A DNA stretch of 64,000 nucleotides from Solen grandis. Its lineage: Eukaryota; Mollusca; Bivalvia; Adapedonta; Solenidae. Location: the NCBI GenBank assembly GCA_021229015.1, contig CM037782.1:43925224-43989223 (forward strand), written 5' to 3'. Below are positions 40,501 through 53,777 of this stretch, piece after piece. The notes under the pieces are model-generated. The model had not been told where the DNA came from, ran no database searches, and saw only the letters and a list, made by a program, of their open reading frames with translations. The translations under genes were made by a program, and so were the position numbers. The first letter of the stretch is position 1. Every line of letters begins with the position of its first letter.

Positions 40501-42243
40501 GGAAATTAATGGTAGTCTGGTTGCATTGGGTAACAGATAGAGACCTAGTTTCACATCATTTGAGGTGTTCTTTGTTGTTGTGTTTATCAAGGGAGAGTAA
40601 TCTTGCTGTCTGCACAACTGAAAGGGAAAGATTACTGGACAAGGTTTCACCTGGAGATTACTTCACTGATGAATTTAAAAAGATTGAACTTGAAAAATGT
40701 CATAAGGTGAGTTTTAATATAAATTGTTGAAGTGATGCCTCAAGAAAAAAAAAAAGACCTAATTATAGAAGTTTCAATACTAGATTTACACTATATTTGT
40801 TTAATGCCTAGCAAGAAATGTTGTAACCAAAGATAAAATCTGCTCATACTTAAATGGTTTAGGGTAAAGAAAAAAAATGTAATTCCGGTAGGCATTAAAA
40901 TTTAATTAACAATATTTTAGAGATAAAACAGTATTTTTCATTTGAACAACACTTTTTTCGGCGTAGCTGTATAATTTCGATTTCAACTCGCATCTTTAAC
41001 CAATCAAATGTACGAAAAAAAAGGACTCCTGTTATTGGTTAACGCATCGTTATGGACTATAAAATTACTGTAAATAAGGGGTGCAGCTTGTATATATCAT
41101 TCATCTTGGTGTTATTACTTTTCTTTTTGATGTAAACATGAAAGTGATTTCAGTAAGTTAAATACAATCCTTTTCCATCAATTGAGGAATGCTACTTTGT
41201 GAAAATGATTTAAAACAACAAAAAAGAATCCACCGTGTTATGACATGAAACCCCTTAATTACTATGTATATTGAATTCTTCCAGCCGGCCGAGATGCTCT
41301 CATTGAAAATTAATTCGCCAAAACCAAAACAACTAATAACGCTTTTACATCATAATTGTCATATGCAATAATGATATGAACAAATATCAAACAAGCCTAT
41401 TTACAGATATAATTTTTTGTATTACCGTCTATAAATAAGTATATTTCATGGAAAAAATACTGAACTATTTCTAGAGCGTACTAGATTTGTTGTGCGTCGG
41501 TCTTTCGCGCGCTTTTCCTCGGAATGTTCTAGAAAACTGGAAATCTCGTTTTTCTTTCATCCTACGCCGAATATCTTTTTTAAAGATATTTCTTGTTCAA
41601 TTTTAATGTCTTTCTCTGCTGACTGGAACTTAGGGAACAGTTCTTTTACCTTCGGTCTTTTCAATATCTAAATAAACCTATTTTCAAACTTGTGTAATCC
41701 CAGACTTTCAAACCACGAGATTTTGGGCAATTGCATTTTTTTCCATGAAAAAATACTTATCTAAAGATAAGATTTTTTGTCTTTCTGAAGGGATTTTTGG
41801 AAGAAGTGCATGTTGAAGCCAGTAACACAGTAGATGATACAGAGAGTGTCATGATGTTTGAGACGCAGCTTCTGCAGTCTGTCACATTACCCAGAACCAT
41901 GCTTCAGCTGGAGGAAGGTCCACATTCTGTTTACCTGTACTGGCATATAGACAGTGTAGATCCATTATAGCATTAACTGGGATCCAAGTTGTATTGCACT
42001 GCACCATAACTATATATCAGTAGGCAACAAATAAATTGTGGGGTCTATAGTTTAAATATATTAGCATTCATGATATTGTGGAGGGAGTTATATTGGATCT
42101 GTACTGTGCTAACATTTCTTGCTTCAGAGCTTAATTTAAAAAGCGGAATCATCACTTCCAATAATCAGTGTGTCAGTATGCAAACCACAAATTTATGTAA
42201 CAACATATATGCTGCATTAAACTCTATTATAAAATGCTAATAT

Positions 42244-42299
<56 letters not shown>

Positions 42300-45200
42300 G
42301 AGTTTCCGATGACATCCCATTTCATGTTCAGGCTGTACTTTTTTAAAAATAACATACCTTAAGCTGATATGTTCAATACTGTTTAATTACTTGCATGCCA
42401 AGAGAATCTCGTGGTCATTTGCAAATGATCAAAGTCAAATGCCCAGTGTGGGATCATGATTCCACATGGACAGTTCTATTTCTGTTTTAAAACAAGTTCT
42501 TAAAATATTTGAAATACTGGTAGCAAGATTTTTTTTGTGAAAATCAATTGTTTGATTCTTTCTAAACGTTCTTCATTTGAAATTGTCCAAAAACAAAATT
42601 AGATCTTTTAGTCAGTGTATCACAGAAGTACTCTTACCTTGAAACATGGAAATTGATCTTTATTTGCAGATGGAGCTGATCATAAAAAATTGAATGAGAA
42701 CTGTGAACTCACAGAGGGTAGGTGTGAGAAATTTGAAGGAACAAAATGTAGAAGTGACATTGTATCATTCCTGGATGTAAATGAAATAGGTAAGGCAAAG
42801 TTCTAGGCTCTTACAATCCATGTCTTAAAGCAACTCATTCATAGTTGATTGGTAGAAATAATGAAAAAAGTTTTTGTTCTACTCTCCCACGTTGTTGTTC
42901 AAGTCTTTGTTTTGTTTTTTGACAAAAAGATATGGCTCATGAAGATCACGTCACCGGTACATGGGAAAATGCTTTTTTTAATCACCCACTTCTGGAAATT
43001 ACAGTGAAATGTGGAGTACCAGGGCTCAAAATTAACACTCGTATTTTGCCAAGTAGAAAATGAAGTTTGCGAGTTCCATTTAAACCACTAGCATTTTTTT
43101 GCGAGTGAAAATTTTGGCTTTAACATTTTCTTTAACTTGTCTAAATGAGATATTTCAATAAAATAATCAAGAACATCATCAAAACTAAACAATCATGGCT
43201 TGTTTTAAAATATAACAAGCACAATTTATACAGGTATATTGTTGTATGACTAGTAAAAAATGCGAGTCTCGTCTGTCAACTATGATACACAACACACAGA
43301 CACATATACATGAATACCCTAAATATTTCCCCTAATGAATATTGATATTTGATTTGGTTTTATTTTCTGATTATTATTATAAATATTAAAGTTTAAATTA
43401 TGATATTATTTTGATTTTCAATCAGTAAAAGTTACCCACACCCTCATATCGACCTTGGAAGCCGGATTTTACACAAGTCCCGGTTTCCAATGGAAACATG
43501 TCTGATGCTGATTTTGATCAATGTCAATATGAAAGATATTTTTATTATTATTATTAAATCCGGTGATGTCAATGAACTAAGCACAGAATCTGAAATTGAC
43601 AAATCAAACACACATATGCCAAAAAAATAAATAAAAAGAAATCATTTCATTTGTGAAACAGTGATCCTGATATTTTTATATACAAGCCCATCAGAAATAA
43701 TTTCCATGAAAGTAAAATAATTTGTATGTCTGGGAATTTGCGAGTTGAAATTAAAGGCACTCGCATTGTTTTACCAATGGAGAATAAAATTAAATTTGAG
43801 CCCTGAGTACAGTATACCTGAAGCAGGTACATTCTGTACCATATGACACATTCTGAAGCATGGTATCCAGGGTAGTGAATTTGTTGAGTATTATTGAAAT
43901 TTTCTTTCAGCTTGTTAAGTGAACACATGCATGAAAGATTGTATGTGATAAGTTCTGTGATGGCACACGGAAATAAAAATTATGAATTATAAATATAGGT
44001 GTTTTACTGTTTGTAACACTTTAGCCTTTGATGGAGAAACTACCATTATTTTCACTAAATGTTGCATTTTGTGGTCATGCATCTGTTAATGGGCACTGAT
44101 TGACGTAATACTCACAATTAGTTTTAAATCAAATTCTTAGTGAATTACCATCAGTGACCCTTCCCAAATACTAGTATGTTACCTAAACCTGGTTTAAAAC
44201 CGATTTTAACTTGAGTTAAACCCTGCAGTATTGGCACCAAGTTTCTAGTGGGTCTTTTAGCTTACCAAGCAGGTTTTTTCTGGGCAAAAAGCAGGTTTTA
44301 ATGATCGAAAAACCCAGTTTATACTTACTTCTGAGTTTTTCCTTGCTGAAAAGTGGGCTTACCAAGTAGGTTTTTTTCTGGGTGAAAAGCAGGTTTTGAT
44401 GATTGAAAAACCTTGTTTACACTTACTCGGGAGTTTTTTCTAGCTGGTTTAATAAGTAAAAACTGGGTTTTTATTGGCTTAAAGCAGGATTTTCCTATGT
44501 TTAAAGCAAGTTGTTTTTTTCCAGGGCTTAAAGTGATTCCTCTATGGAAGTAAGTTAAAAAAACCTGCTTAAAACCCACTTAATAGTTTAATGGTTCCAG
44601 TATGTTTTACAGTCAATTTGACATCATTTATACATTGTCCTCAGCTTGCACGATGTCCCATGTATCTCCACTTCTACTCTGGACCACTGGTGTTGAGAAC
44701 TTCATGAGATAATATCTGAAATGAGATAACAGTGCCATATTATACTTCCTTATTATCTAGTTGGTGCACTTGCTTCTCATTGGTACAAAACTGGCATTGC
44801 GGTCACCAAGCTGTCATCATAAATAACTTCCTTTGATTCTCCTACTAATGACGAAAATGTATAAAGTTGTTAAATAGATTCATGATATCAGAAATTCAGG
44901 TGATGCTGGACTAAATTACATTTTTCAGTCCTGATATACTCCTTGTGGAAAGAAAATTGGTTCTGGAGAGGGTCACATTTAAATAAGAGATAAGCTGAGA
45001 TTCATGAGCTGCATTAAAAATGGCCATGGTACTAGTCTCAAGTACTTGTGACCAAATTTAAATTATTAAGTGCTCAAGGTGAGCTTTTGTGATCACCCTG
45101 AGTCCGTCATAAGTCGTCTGTCACCAACAATTTACTTAAACAACATCTCCTCTGAAACCACTAAGCAGAATTTGATTAAATTTGGCGGGGATGTTCCTTG

Positions 45201-48200
45201 GGTGAACCTTCACAGAAGTTGCTAAAATAAACTTGATCCATGTGGAACTCTGGCCATGGCAACAGAAAGAAAAAAATATTAAAACTTTAAAAACCATCTC
45301 CTTCAAAACTGTTTGCCAGATTTCAAAATAATTTAGTACAGATGTTCCTTGGGTAACTCTCTCCAAGATTTGCTAAAATTAATCCAATTGGGAAAGAACA
45401 TGGCCGCCAGGGGCGGGGCTAATTTGCCTTAATGTTATAAATGCTTTATATGTATATAGTGAAATCTTGAAACCGCATCTCCTCTGAAACCATTGGAGAG
45501 AATTTAATTAAATTTCGCAGGGATGATCATTTGGTGATGCTTCAGAAAAGTTGCTTAAATAATTCGATCAGTAAAAAAACATGGCCGCCATGGGCGGGGC
45601 TAATTTGCCTTATATGTGTATATAGAATCTTTAAGCGACATCTTCTCTTAAACTGCAGGACAGAATTTGATTTAAGGTGGCAGGGATGATCCTTTGGTGA
45701 AGCTTCACAAAAGTTGCTAAAATGATTCCAATCCGTAAAGAAACATGGCAGCCAGGGGTGGGGCTAATTTGCTATATATGTATATAGTGAAATCTTTAAA
45801 CCACATCTCTTAAACTGCAGGACAGAATTTGATTAAATTTGGCAAGGATGATCATTGGGTGAAGCTTCACAAAAGTTGCTAAAATTATTCCGATCGGTAA
45901 AAAAACATGGCTGCCATGGGCGGGGCTAATTTGCCTAATATGTATATAGTGAAATCTTTAAGCGACATCTTCTCTGAAACTGCACAACAGAATTTGATAA
46001 TATTTGGCAGGGATGATCCTTCGGTAAAGCTTCAAAAAATTATTCCGAACCATAAAAAAATATGGCTGCAAGGGGCAGAACTTATTTGACTTAAATATAT
46101 ATTGAATCTCCTCTGAAACTGCTAGACAGAATTTGATTAAACATTGCAGGGATCATCTCCTTCAAAACTACTGGCAAGATTTCAAATTTGTTTTAATACA
46201 GACTGATGTTCCTTGGGTAACCCTATACTCAGGTGAGTGATCCAGGGCCATCATGGCCCTCTTGTCTGATAATTGATTAACATTTGAACTATTTCATCTC
46301 AAATAGATTTATAATAATATACAATAATGATTATTTCATGTTTTATATTCCAGTATTAACAACTGTAGACAGGTTTTGTGAAGAAGCAGTATTGGATTCT
46401 CCTGCATTTGATGCTGCTGCAGATTTGAAACATCCTGAGAGAACTACACTGCAGCTTGAACCTTTACCGTCGTCCCCGAACACACTTTGGTGACTATTGT
46501 GTAGCATAACTTATATTAAATAATTTCTGTATAATCTGTTGGGGTCCATCAGGTAGTTACCATTTTGTCCATTTGTCTGTCCCTTCATCAGTGGCAATTT
46601 TCCTACCATCTTTGAATTTAGACCAATGCAAATATTCACCTACCAATCAGAATGACTTATAAAGGTACACATACTCATTGAATCCTTGTTGAGTTTAGAC
46701 AAGGGTCTCAAAGGTAAAGAAACCAATTTTGTTTTAGTCTAGATTAAATTTCTCCCAATTTCATATATGTTAGTTTATATATCAAAAATAAATGACAAAG
46801 TCTTGAAATCAAGGCACTGAAGTTGTGTGTGTCTCATTTGGAAGACTGGTTGATTAAGATTGTTATAGTGAGAGTAAACACCAGAAACCAGTCAGAAAAC
46901 AAAAGGACGACGACGCATGCGCAAGAGGACAGGAGGGAAAATTCTAGCTCTCACTAAAATTCAATTAATTATTAGTTTAATTAGAAAAACAAATTCCTTA
47001 AATACTTTTTTCTTGAATATAAACATATCTTTGGCATAACTTTATGATAAAAAACATTTTTTTGTAGGGTTACTTCGTCTGGTAAGTCTTGAACTAACCC
47101 ATCATCACCTCTGAATACTCTATCGTAGCACGGACGCCATACTGATTTCATTTATTATTCTTTGAAAAACCAATTTGGATTATACATTTATTAACCTAAA
47201 TACCTTGTTGATAGAATTACAGCTCCTATTTCTATACCTCCAGCAGTGTTTCAATCTGTCTGTTCATATTTAACCCATCACTTTAAGTAAGTAAACCAGC
47301 CATAATTACATCGTCCCAGTGTCTATTCGACCCTTTTTGTGTCGCCTGCATAGCATGGCAGACACATAGGGATCACTTTGTCCGTCGTCGTCGTCGTCGG
47401 CGTCGTCGTCGGTGTCGTCGGCGTCACACTTTCTTGTCCGGAGCATAACTCGAAAAGTATTTGAGGTATCACCTTGAAACTTAAAACATGGATAGATCAC
47501 ATTGAGGTGGAGTGCAGTGCACAAGAATGATAACTCTGACTTTCGTATTTTCTGAGTTATTACCCTTTGTTGATTCTGAGATTTTATTTTTGTCCGGACC
47601 ATAACTCAAAAAGTATTTGAGGTATCACCTTGAAACTTAAAACATAGATAGATCTCATTGAAGAGGAGTGCAGTTCACACAAGAATGATAACCATGACTT
47701 TCATATTTTCTGAGTTATTGCCCTTTGTTGATTTTCAGTCTTAATTTTTGTCCAGGGCATAACTCATAAAGTATTTGAAGTGTTGCCTTAAACATTTATA
47801 GTAGATAGATCTCATTGGTCTGAGTGCAGTACACAAGAATGATAACTCAATAATGATAATGATGACTACAAACTTGCAACATATATATAATTAACGTCAT
47901 AAGTGCTTAATGACGTCATAATTTTTCTTACAGTTAATGTTTTGAATTCATAGTCATTCTGACACTCCTCTGATGAAGACTGTATAGTCGAAAGTGCTCG
48001 GGAAAATTATTACATATTGCACTGTTTGAATATTTTATTCCCCCCCCCCCCCCCCCCAAAAAAAAAATAAATATATATATATATATGTGTGTGTGTGTGT
48101 TATTTTGTACCTCACAAAATAGATTATGCTTTATCAATAATTTGTCAAAAGATCGATTTTCTAGTCAATTCTTTCATCAAACATGCTTAAATGCAGGCGA

Positions 48201-51200
48201 CACAAGTGTTCCGAGGAACACCCACATCTAGTTCTAAATAAACAATCTGTGCAACTGGTGGAGTCAGTGCGGGTATTTCCGCGCTATACTTAGCTGTTGC
48301 ACAGTAGTCAGAAATCATAGATTGGGTTTTTCCATACTTTTGTAGTCTGACCTACAAATTCAGTACCTCCATAAAATAAATTACAGTGCAGCTGGTGGAG
48401 TCAGTGCGGGTTTTTCCGCGCTATACTTAGCCACTGTACAATACTCATCTCAATAAATAAAGATTATCAAATACAAAAACAGAAACATCTTACCATATAG
48501 CTGCTAATAAATACGAGTCAGTGTAGGCCTTCTGCACTATACTCAACCACTATACTTGACACGTCAACTAAACGGATTAGTAGTTTTATAGAACAAAAAG
48601 ACAAAATGTTGACTTTATACCTCATTCTACTTTTACATGTAGTGACAAGCAACAATAAAGAAACAACAAAATCTGAAAAACATCAAAATATGCTGAACAA
48701 CCTAATCAATAGTAAAATGAACAGCACCGGCAGAAGACCAATATCACTACCAATACAAAGTAAGAGAAAAACAAACATTCTACTTCTAGCTCTGGTTCTG
48801 GCAGTGGACATAGAACTTAACCCAGGACCATGCAACAGACCAACCACATACCCTTGTGGGTTATGCGAGATACCTGTTACATGGGATTGCCAAGGGGTCT
48901 GCTGTGACGGATGTGACATATGGCACCATAAATCCTGCATTGAACTATGTACACAAGACTATGAATTATTAGAAAGATCAAATATCCAGTGGCTATGCTG
49001 CAAATGTGACAGTAAAAATGTTTCAACTTTCACCTTTAGAAGCTATGAAATAGAACACTCAAATATATTCGAGCCGTTAAAAGACATAGACTCAACAATG
49101 GACTCCATAAGATCCGCCTTCAGTCCACTAAAGACTAGTAGCCCAAAACATAAAAATTCAGTAAAAAACAATCCAGAAGTAAGAACACATCCAAACAGCA
49201 ACCTATATGAAGCCCCAGCCAAGAAAAACCTCAGAATTATGACAATAAACTGCCGTAGCATCAAGGACAAAAAACAAGAATTTGAAACAGCTGTGCACTA
49301 CCTTAAACCTGACATCATATGTGCAACTGAATCATGGCTAAAAGGAGTAAAACCTGGTGAAAATCCTACCCCTGACACAATTAAATCAAGCGAGATTTTC
49401 CCTACAAACTACAATGTATACAGAAATGATAGAGGAACCCTAGGAGGGGGAGTATTCATATAAGTAGAAAAATCAATAACATCAGTAGAACAGACCTCCC
49501 TCATCACAGACTGTGAAATTGAATGGGTTAAAATAAAAAAAAAAACTAACAGGGGATTTTAATTGTCCCAACATACAGTGGGAGAACTCAACAGCAACTG
49601 GACCAGAAAGAGAAATACAACAAGGGCTAGTAGACTTGATGAATTCTAACAATTTAACCCAAATCCACAATAAACCTACAAGAGAAAACAACTTATTGGA
49701 CCTGGTTTTCGTCTCAAACCCAAATATGACAAAATCCTCAGTAAACGTACCAGGAATCTCAGACCACGACATAATAATATCAGATTTTGAAACAAAGGTG
49801 CATCACCAAAAGACAAAACCTAGAAAATGTTATCTATACAAAAAAGCAGACTGGAATGAAATAAAAAAGGATCTTATAAAACTGAATGAGAAAATAGAAA
49901 ATAAAAAAAATGAAGACAAAAATGTTCAAAAACTATGGAACACTTTTAAAGACTCCTTGCAAGTAACCATGGACAAAAACATACCACAAAAAGAAATAAG
50001 ATCTGGAAACAACATTCCCTGGATCAGGAGAAAAGAAAAGAAAATTATCAAAAAGAATAAAAGACAAAAACAAAATCCTTGAATAAATACAAACATCTTA
50101 GAAGGACTAAAAGACAAAAACACAAAACCTTCTGGAAGTATGTCAAATCTAAAAGACAAGAATCAACCGGAATAGCCCCACTCAAAAGAGGAAACAGATA
50201 AAAAAAGATAACAAAAAAAAAAACAATTTAAATTAAAATCAAACCAATAAAAATTGAACAGAAAGGACTTGAGAAGCTACTATCAAAAATAAATCCATCA
50301 AAGGCTTCTGGCCCAGATAACATTCCTAATAGAATACTAAAAGAATGCTCAAAAGAACTAGCCCCAATCCTGAAAATAATCCTACAGTGCTCAATAGACA
50401 CAGGAGAATTACCAAAAGACTGGAGAGATGCAAACATCTCAAGCATCTTCAAAAAAGGCAACAAACACCTGCCAGAAAACTACAGACCTGTCTCACTAAC
50501 CTCAGTCATATGCAAAACTCTTGAACAAATTACTTGTAGACACATACTTAACCACCTGGAAGAAAACAAAATACTGACAAACTTAAATCATGGATTTAGG
50601 TCTGGGTAATCCTGCGAAACACAACTGATCACAACTTTAAATGACTTCCTACTAGATCACGACAAAGGTCAACAAATAGATATTGCCATATTAGACTTTT
50701 CAAAAGCCTTTGATACAGTACCACATGACAAACTCCTACACAAACTTGACAGCTATGGAATTAAGGGAAGTCTTCACACTTGGTTAACAAATTTCCTAAC
50801 AAATAGAACAATGAAAACAATAGTAGAAGGCGAAAAATCAAGCGAAACAACAGTAGACTCAGGAGTACCCCAAGGCACAGTACTAGGGCCAATCCTATTC
50901 TTGTGCCACATAAATGACCTGCCAGAATGTGTAAAATCCTCCGTCAGACTATTTGCAGATGACTGCCTACTATATAGAATGATAAAATCAGAACAAGATC
51001 ACATCCAATTACAACAGGACCTAAATAGCCTAGAAACATGGGCAACAAACTGGGGCATGAAATTCAACGCGAAAAAATGCTATATCATGTCAATCAACAA
51101 AAAAACCAATAGATTTTATCAACTGAATAACCATATAATGCAGGAAGTACAAAATAATCCCTATCTTGGACTACAAATCTCAAATGACTTAAAATGGAAT

Positions 51201-53745
51201 ATACATATCAACAAGGTATGCAAAAAAGCAAATTCAACTTTAGGCTTTTTAAGAAGGAATCTCAGAAATGTACCACAACCTGTAGAAAAACAGCCTCATT
51301 ACATAGTAAAAAATGGAATATGGGGCTCCATCTGGAACCCCTACAGAAAGACAAATAGACAAACTAGAAAGAATCCAAAACAGGGCAGTAAGATTCATAA
51401 AAAGAGATTATACAAGCAGAACACCAGGGACAATATCAAAAATGAAACAAGAACTTGAACTAGAAACTTTACAAGACAGACGCCTAAGCCTCAGATTAAT
51501 ATTAATGTACAAGGTGGTTGAGGGGTTAGTTCCAGCACTGCCAACATCAGATTTTGTGAAATTCACCAGACCTAAAAGGACAATAAAACAAAAAAATTTA
51601 ATGGCTGCGAAACATCAAATATATTAGAAAAACTCATTTGCAAACATTCAAAGGGTCTGGAAATACCATCATCAAACTCTAAACAATATGAAAATTCATT
51701 CTTTGTGGACACTGTGATTCACTGGAATCATCTCCCTGATAATATAGTGCATGGTTTTAAATTAAAAATCCTTAAATTTGAATATCAAGTATGGTAGCTT
51801 AATAACAAGTCCACTGTTGATAAATTTGGTTTGTCAGTTTAAATTGTCATAGTTACTATTTCTTGCATGTTCCATAAATATTGAATTTAAAATAATGTTT
51901 AAAATGGGGTATTTTTCAGTTTCCAGACATTAACTCTGTCCTGGATAGATGGATATTTATATAACTTGGTATCAATGATCTCCTCCAGAAGACGGAGTGT
52001 CGTATGAAAGATTCAGGTTGTAACTCAAAGGAGAAGGTCACAGTAAACAATCAAAGGTCATAAAATGGGGGTATTCTTTTGTCTCTGGATATTAACTCTG
52101 TCCTGAATGGATGGATATTTGCACCCACTGACATGTTACTTCATATACAGACAGAACATATGAAAGAAAATGCAGATTACAAGACCCATATCGCTTAACT
52201 TCGATATATATATTGAGTTACTCCCCTTTGTTGATGGGGACACAAGTTTAAATGATTTTCAAGGAACACCCATGTCTAGTGTACATCAAGCAGCATGCCC
52301 ATTCACCCCCTGTAGAGGGTTTTTTACCCCCAAAATTGACTGTGTACCTCCAAAAATTTTGGGACTCTATATGAAGGGGTACAAAGTTAAGGGAAAACAG
52401 CATTTGTACCCCCAATTTCAAAATTCAGTGGGCATCCTGATCAAGTATGTACTAAAATCTGCTAAAACAAAAAAACAGTGACACAAAGCAATTCTTTTGG
52501 GATCATATGTCACTGACTGTGACAGTTCTTGTTTCATCTTATTATGTTGCTATTGCATATTTTTCATATTTAATAGCTAGAATTTATATACATTGCCAAA
52601 ATCATGATGGTGAAAGTGATCAAAACTGATTGCCATTAATGTTAAATGTTGATCTAAGTTTGTTAAGTGTGAAGGAGAAGACCACTCTAGAGAGACAGTG
52701 TTTTACATCGGAGAGATACTGTGATGACATTCAGACATCTAGACTCCCAGGTAATGATGTAAGAGTGCTCATTCTTAAACTGATACTATTTTTCTTGAGT
52801 TTGTCCAAAGTTACTTTAAGTTTTCTGAAGCAGTATACCTAAACTTAATCTTCTGTACCCATTTCACAGGTTTAGTAAAGAGGTTAGGCAATATTTATAC
52901 TGGTAATACAAAGAAATGTTCACAAAAATGTAAAATTTCAGAAATTTATCTGTATATTAAAAATATTAATATCACTAATGTAAATGGGTTGGTCAGCCAA
53001 ATGCAGCAGCCACTTTGTTGTGTCACATGATCTGCAGAGCTGGATTTGGTCAAATAGCAAGCAGATTGCAAATAACATTGACCCTGTCAGGGCACATTGT
53101 TGAGATATAAGTTCTGGAGGCAATATGTTTTGTCCAGTTCCATCCCATTTTACAAAAACAATAACTTTTTACCTCACCTTAGCACATGTGCTCAGGATAG
53201 GCTATCAGGATCGTTGAATGTCCATCTGCCCGTTGTCTGTCTGTCATCCACAATTAGTTTGTTTATATGTACTGTACCATCTTCATTCTCTATTAAGCAA
53301 TCATTTTCAAACTTTATGACAATATTTAAAGTCATAATCTCTTGGCCAAGTTTGCTGATATCGGCCAATTAGAAAATGAGATATAGCCTTTTTTGTGTAC
53401 AAAATACCAGATTTAACATTGTTTACACCCTAGCACCTTCATTTCTGAGGCAATCATCTTAAAACTTCATGATAATATTAATATTCATTATCTCTTGACC
53501 AAGTTGCTGATATCGGCCAATTAGAAAATGAGATACAGCCCTTTTAGTTAAAAAGAAAGAAAAAATGTGTGATTATGGCTGATAGCAACCAGTCAGGTCA
53601 GGTCAGATTTCCTTTTGTTTACACTCTAGCATCTTCATTTCAGAAGCAATCACCTTCAAACTTCATGACAATGTTTATAGCCATAAAGTCTGGAGCAAGT
53701 TAAATTATGGCTGGTATTGACTTTTAGGTGAGAAGGTATGATCTT

Positions 53746-53777
<32 letters not shown>

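Larger units (their letters stand above)
48248..51795 (+). mobile_element. CR1-like non-LTR retrotransposon (LINE), degraded
   Basis: Order: tandem 5'UTR repeats (48248-48556), an ORF with a 2A motif, PHD finger and start of an AP-like endonuclease (48606-49463), the rest of the endonuclease (about 49545-50082), the reverse transcriptase (about 50250-51330) and a C-terminal part ending at about 51795. PHD fingers plus an APE endonuclease are typical of CR1-group LINEs. Broken by a stop at 49461-49463, a deletion with frameshift near 49540, a frameshift near 50085-50250, a stop at 50607-50609 and a frameshift near 51300. The 3' end after 51795 was not defined. It inserted close to the Helitron-like 3' end, in an intron of the plus-strand gene. 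Confidence 0.9.

Noticed and set aside
47306..47602. ORF with DADDTDDDADDDDDG stretch
   Set aside because: The Asp run comes from a (cgt/cgg)n tract on the other strand within a Helitron-like element.
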